The position numbers were made by a program, and so were the translations under genes. Below the pieces are notes generated by a model that made no database searches, had not been told where the DNA came from, and was given only the letters and a program-made list of their open reading frames with translations. DNA of 5,717 nucleotides from Candidatus Pelagibacter sp. (GTDB lineage Bacteria; Pseudomonadota; Alphaproteobacteria; Pelagibacterales; Pelagibacteraceae): NCBI GenBank assembly GCA_002692325.1, contig NZJU01000027.1:7544-13260 (forward strand), read 5' to 3'. Shown one piece after another: positions 5,028 to 5,717 of the stretch. Positions within the stretch are counted from its first letter, which is position 1. Each line of letters opens with the position of its first letter.

Positions 5028-5037
5028 GAAAATATAC

Positions 5038-5717
5038 ATGTCAAATGATAAATTAAATATAGCCGTTGTCGGGTCAACAGGTTTTGTTGGCTTAGAGCTT
5101 ATTTATTTATTGACCAAACACCCTAATGTAAAAATTAAGTATCTATGTTCACAAAACAATATTGGTAAAAATATCAATAATTTTGATAAAAGAATAAAAA
5201 GAAAATTTCCAAAATTATGTAACATCAAAAATGTTAACTGGAATACTGTTAATTTATTATTTTTATCTTTACCAACTGGTAGGGCCCAATCAATTATTAA
5301 AAAACTCTATAATAAATTTGAACATCTTAATTTTATAGATTTATCTGCAGATTTTAGATTAAAGAGTCCAACAGAATTTAAAAAATGGTATTCTTCAAGA
5401 CATCAAGCTCAAAAACTTATTGATAAATCAATTTATTCAATACCGGAACTTAATACAAAAAATTTATCAAATTATAGAATAATATCTAATCCTGGATGTT
5501 ATGCTACGTCAATACAATTAGCTTTAAAACCATTAATAAAGAAAAATTTGATTAAAAATAATAGAATAACAATAGACTCAAAATCAGGTTATTCCGGAGC
5601 TGGAAAAAACTTTCTAAAAAAATTTCAAGCAAAGAATTTTTTTAGTTCTTGTGCATCCTATAGTATTAATAAACATAGACATATGGCTGAACTTGACCAG
5701 GAATTAAAAATTTCAAA
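5038..5717 (+). CDS. argC: N-acetyl-gamma-glutamyl-phosphate reductase (N-terminal 226 residues, runs off right edge)
   Basis: ArgC reduces N-acetylglutamyl-5-phosphate to the semialdehyde with NADPH, the third step of arginine (ornithine) synthesis. The open frame gives 226 residues and continues past the window; the family is usually 310-350. The NADP-binding Rossmann start is IAVVGSTGFVGLEL (8-21), with the GxTGxxG pattern at 12-18. The catalytic cysteine is Cys154 in ISNPGCYATS. SKSGYSGAGK (about 181-190) is the conserved substrate loop, and the NKHRHMAEL segment (211-219) carries the active-site histidine (213 or 215). LPTGRAQ and DLSADFRL are also typical. An in-frame TGA at 5020-5022 leaves ATG 5038 as the only standard start; AAGAAAA just before it is at best a weak ribosome site. 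The rplM-rpsI-argC order is common in alphaproteobacteria, so co-transcription across the 48-base gap is plausible. The substrate-binding C-terminal end is not visible. Confidence 0.95.
   Translation, partial: MSNDKLNIAVVGSTGFVGLELIYLLTKHPNVKIKYLCSQNNIGKNINNFDKRIKRKFPKLCNIKNVNWNTVNLLFLSLPTGRAQSIIKKLYNKFEHLNFIDLSADFRLKSPTEFKKWYSSRHQAQKLIDKSIYSIPELNTKNLSNYRIISNPGCYATSIQLALKPLIKKNLIKNNRITIDSKSGYSGAGKNFLKKFQAKNFFSSCASYSINKHRHMAELDQELKIS

Overview
The window is a dense, very A/T-rich stretch of bacterial chromosome (G+C is roughly a quarter by eye) made almost entirely of conserved housekeeping genes. Several features point to an alphaproteobacterium with a streamlined, AT-rich genome of the SAR11/Pelagibacter kind. 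There is a CBP3-type ubiquinol-cytochrome c chaperone beside a BamE-like lipoprotein. There is also a plsX-ihfA-merR series, a COX15-type haem A synthase and an rplM-rpsI-argC series. The lineage is inferred from gene content and order, not from a search.

Layout: at the left edge a BamE-like lipoprotein gene runs leftwards out of the window (1-156, minus). Its start codon touches the start codon of the first rightward gene. Six rightward genes then form one tightly packed chain (157-2708): cytochrome bc1 assembly chaperone, rpmF (L32), plsX, ihfA, a MerR-type regulator and rpmG (L33). Four of the five junctions overlap and the fifth gap is 7 bases. A small chorismate mutase-like gene (2709-2990, minus) meets rpmG stop to stop with no base between. 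A 53-base divergent spacer separates it from ctaA/COX15 (3044-4051, plus). A 31-base spacer then leads into rplM (L13), rpsI (S9) and argC, which runs off the right edge.

Functionally the window mixes translation (L32, L33, L13, S9), respiratory complex assembly (bc1 chaperone; haem A for cytochrome oxidase), entry into phospholipid synthesis (PlsX), nucleoid architecture (IHF alpha), outer-membrane assembly (BamE) and amino-acid synthesis (chorismate mutase-like protein, ArgC). It contains no tRNA, rRNA, CRISPR array, insertion sequence, phage gene or defence gene that I can see. No stretch of 300 bases lacks a gene; the longest non-coding gap is 53 bases.

I do not see a new biological system here. 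The points worth a second look are architectural. Two genes commonly found in this alphaproteobacterial cluster (fabH after plsX, and a DUF177/yceD gene before rpmF) are absent. Start codons and stop codons abut with zero spacing. Promoters seem to be pushed into neighbouring coding sequence. The chorismate mutase-like protein resembles the PchB side of its family rather than the classical enzyme.
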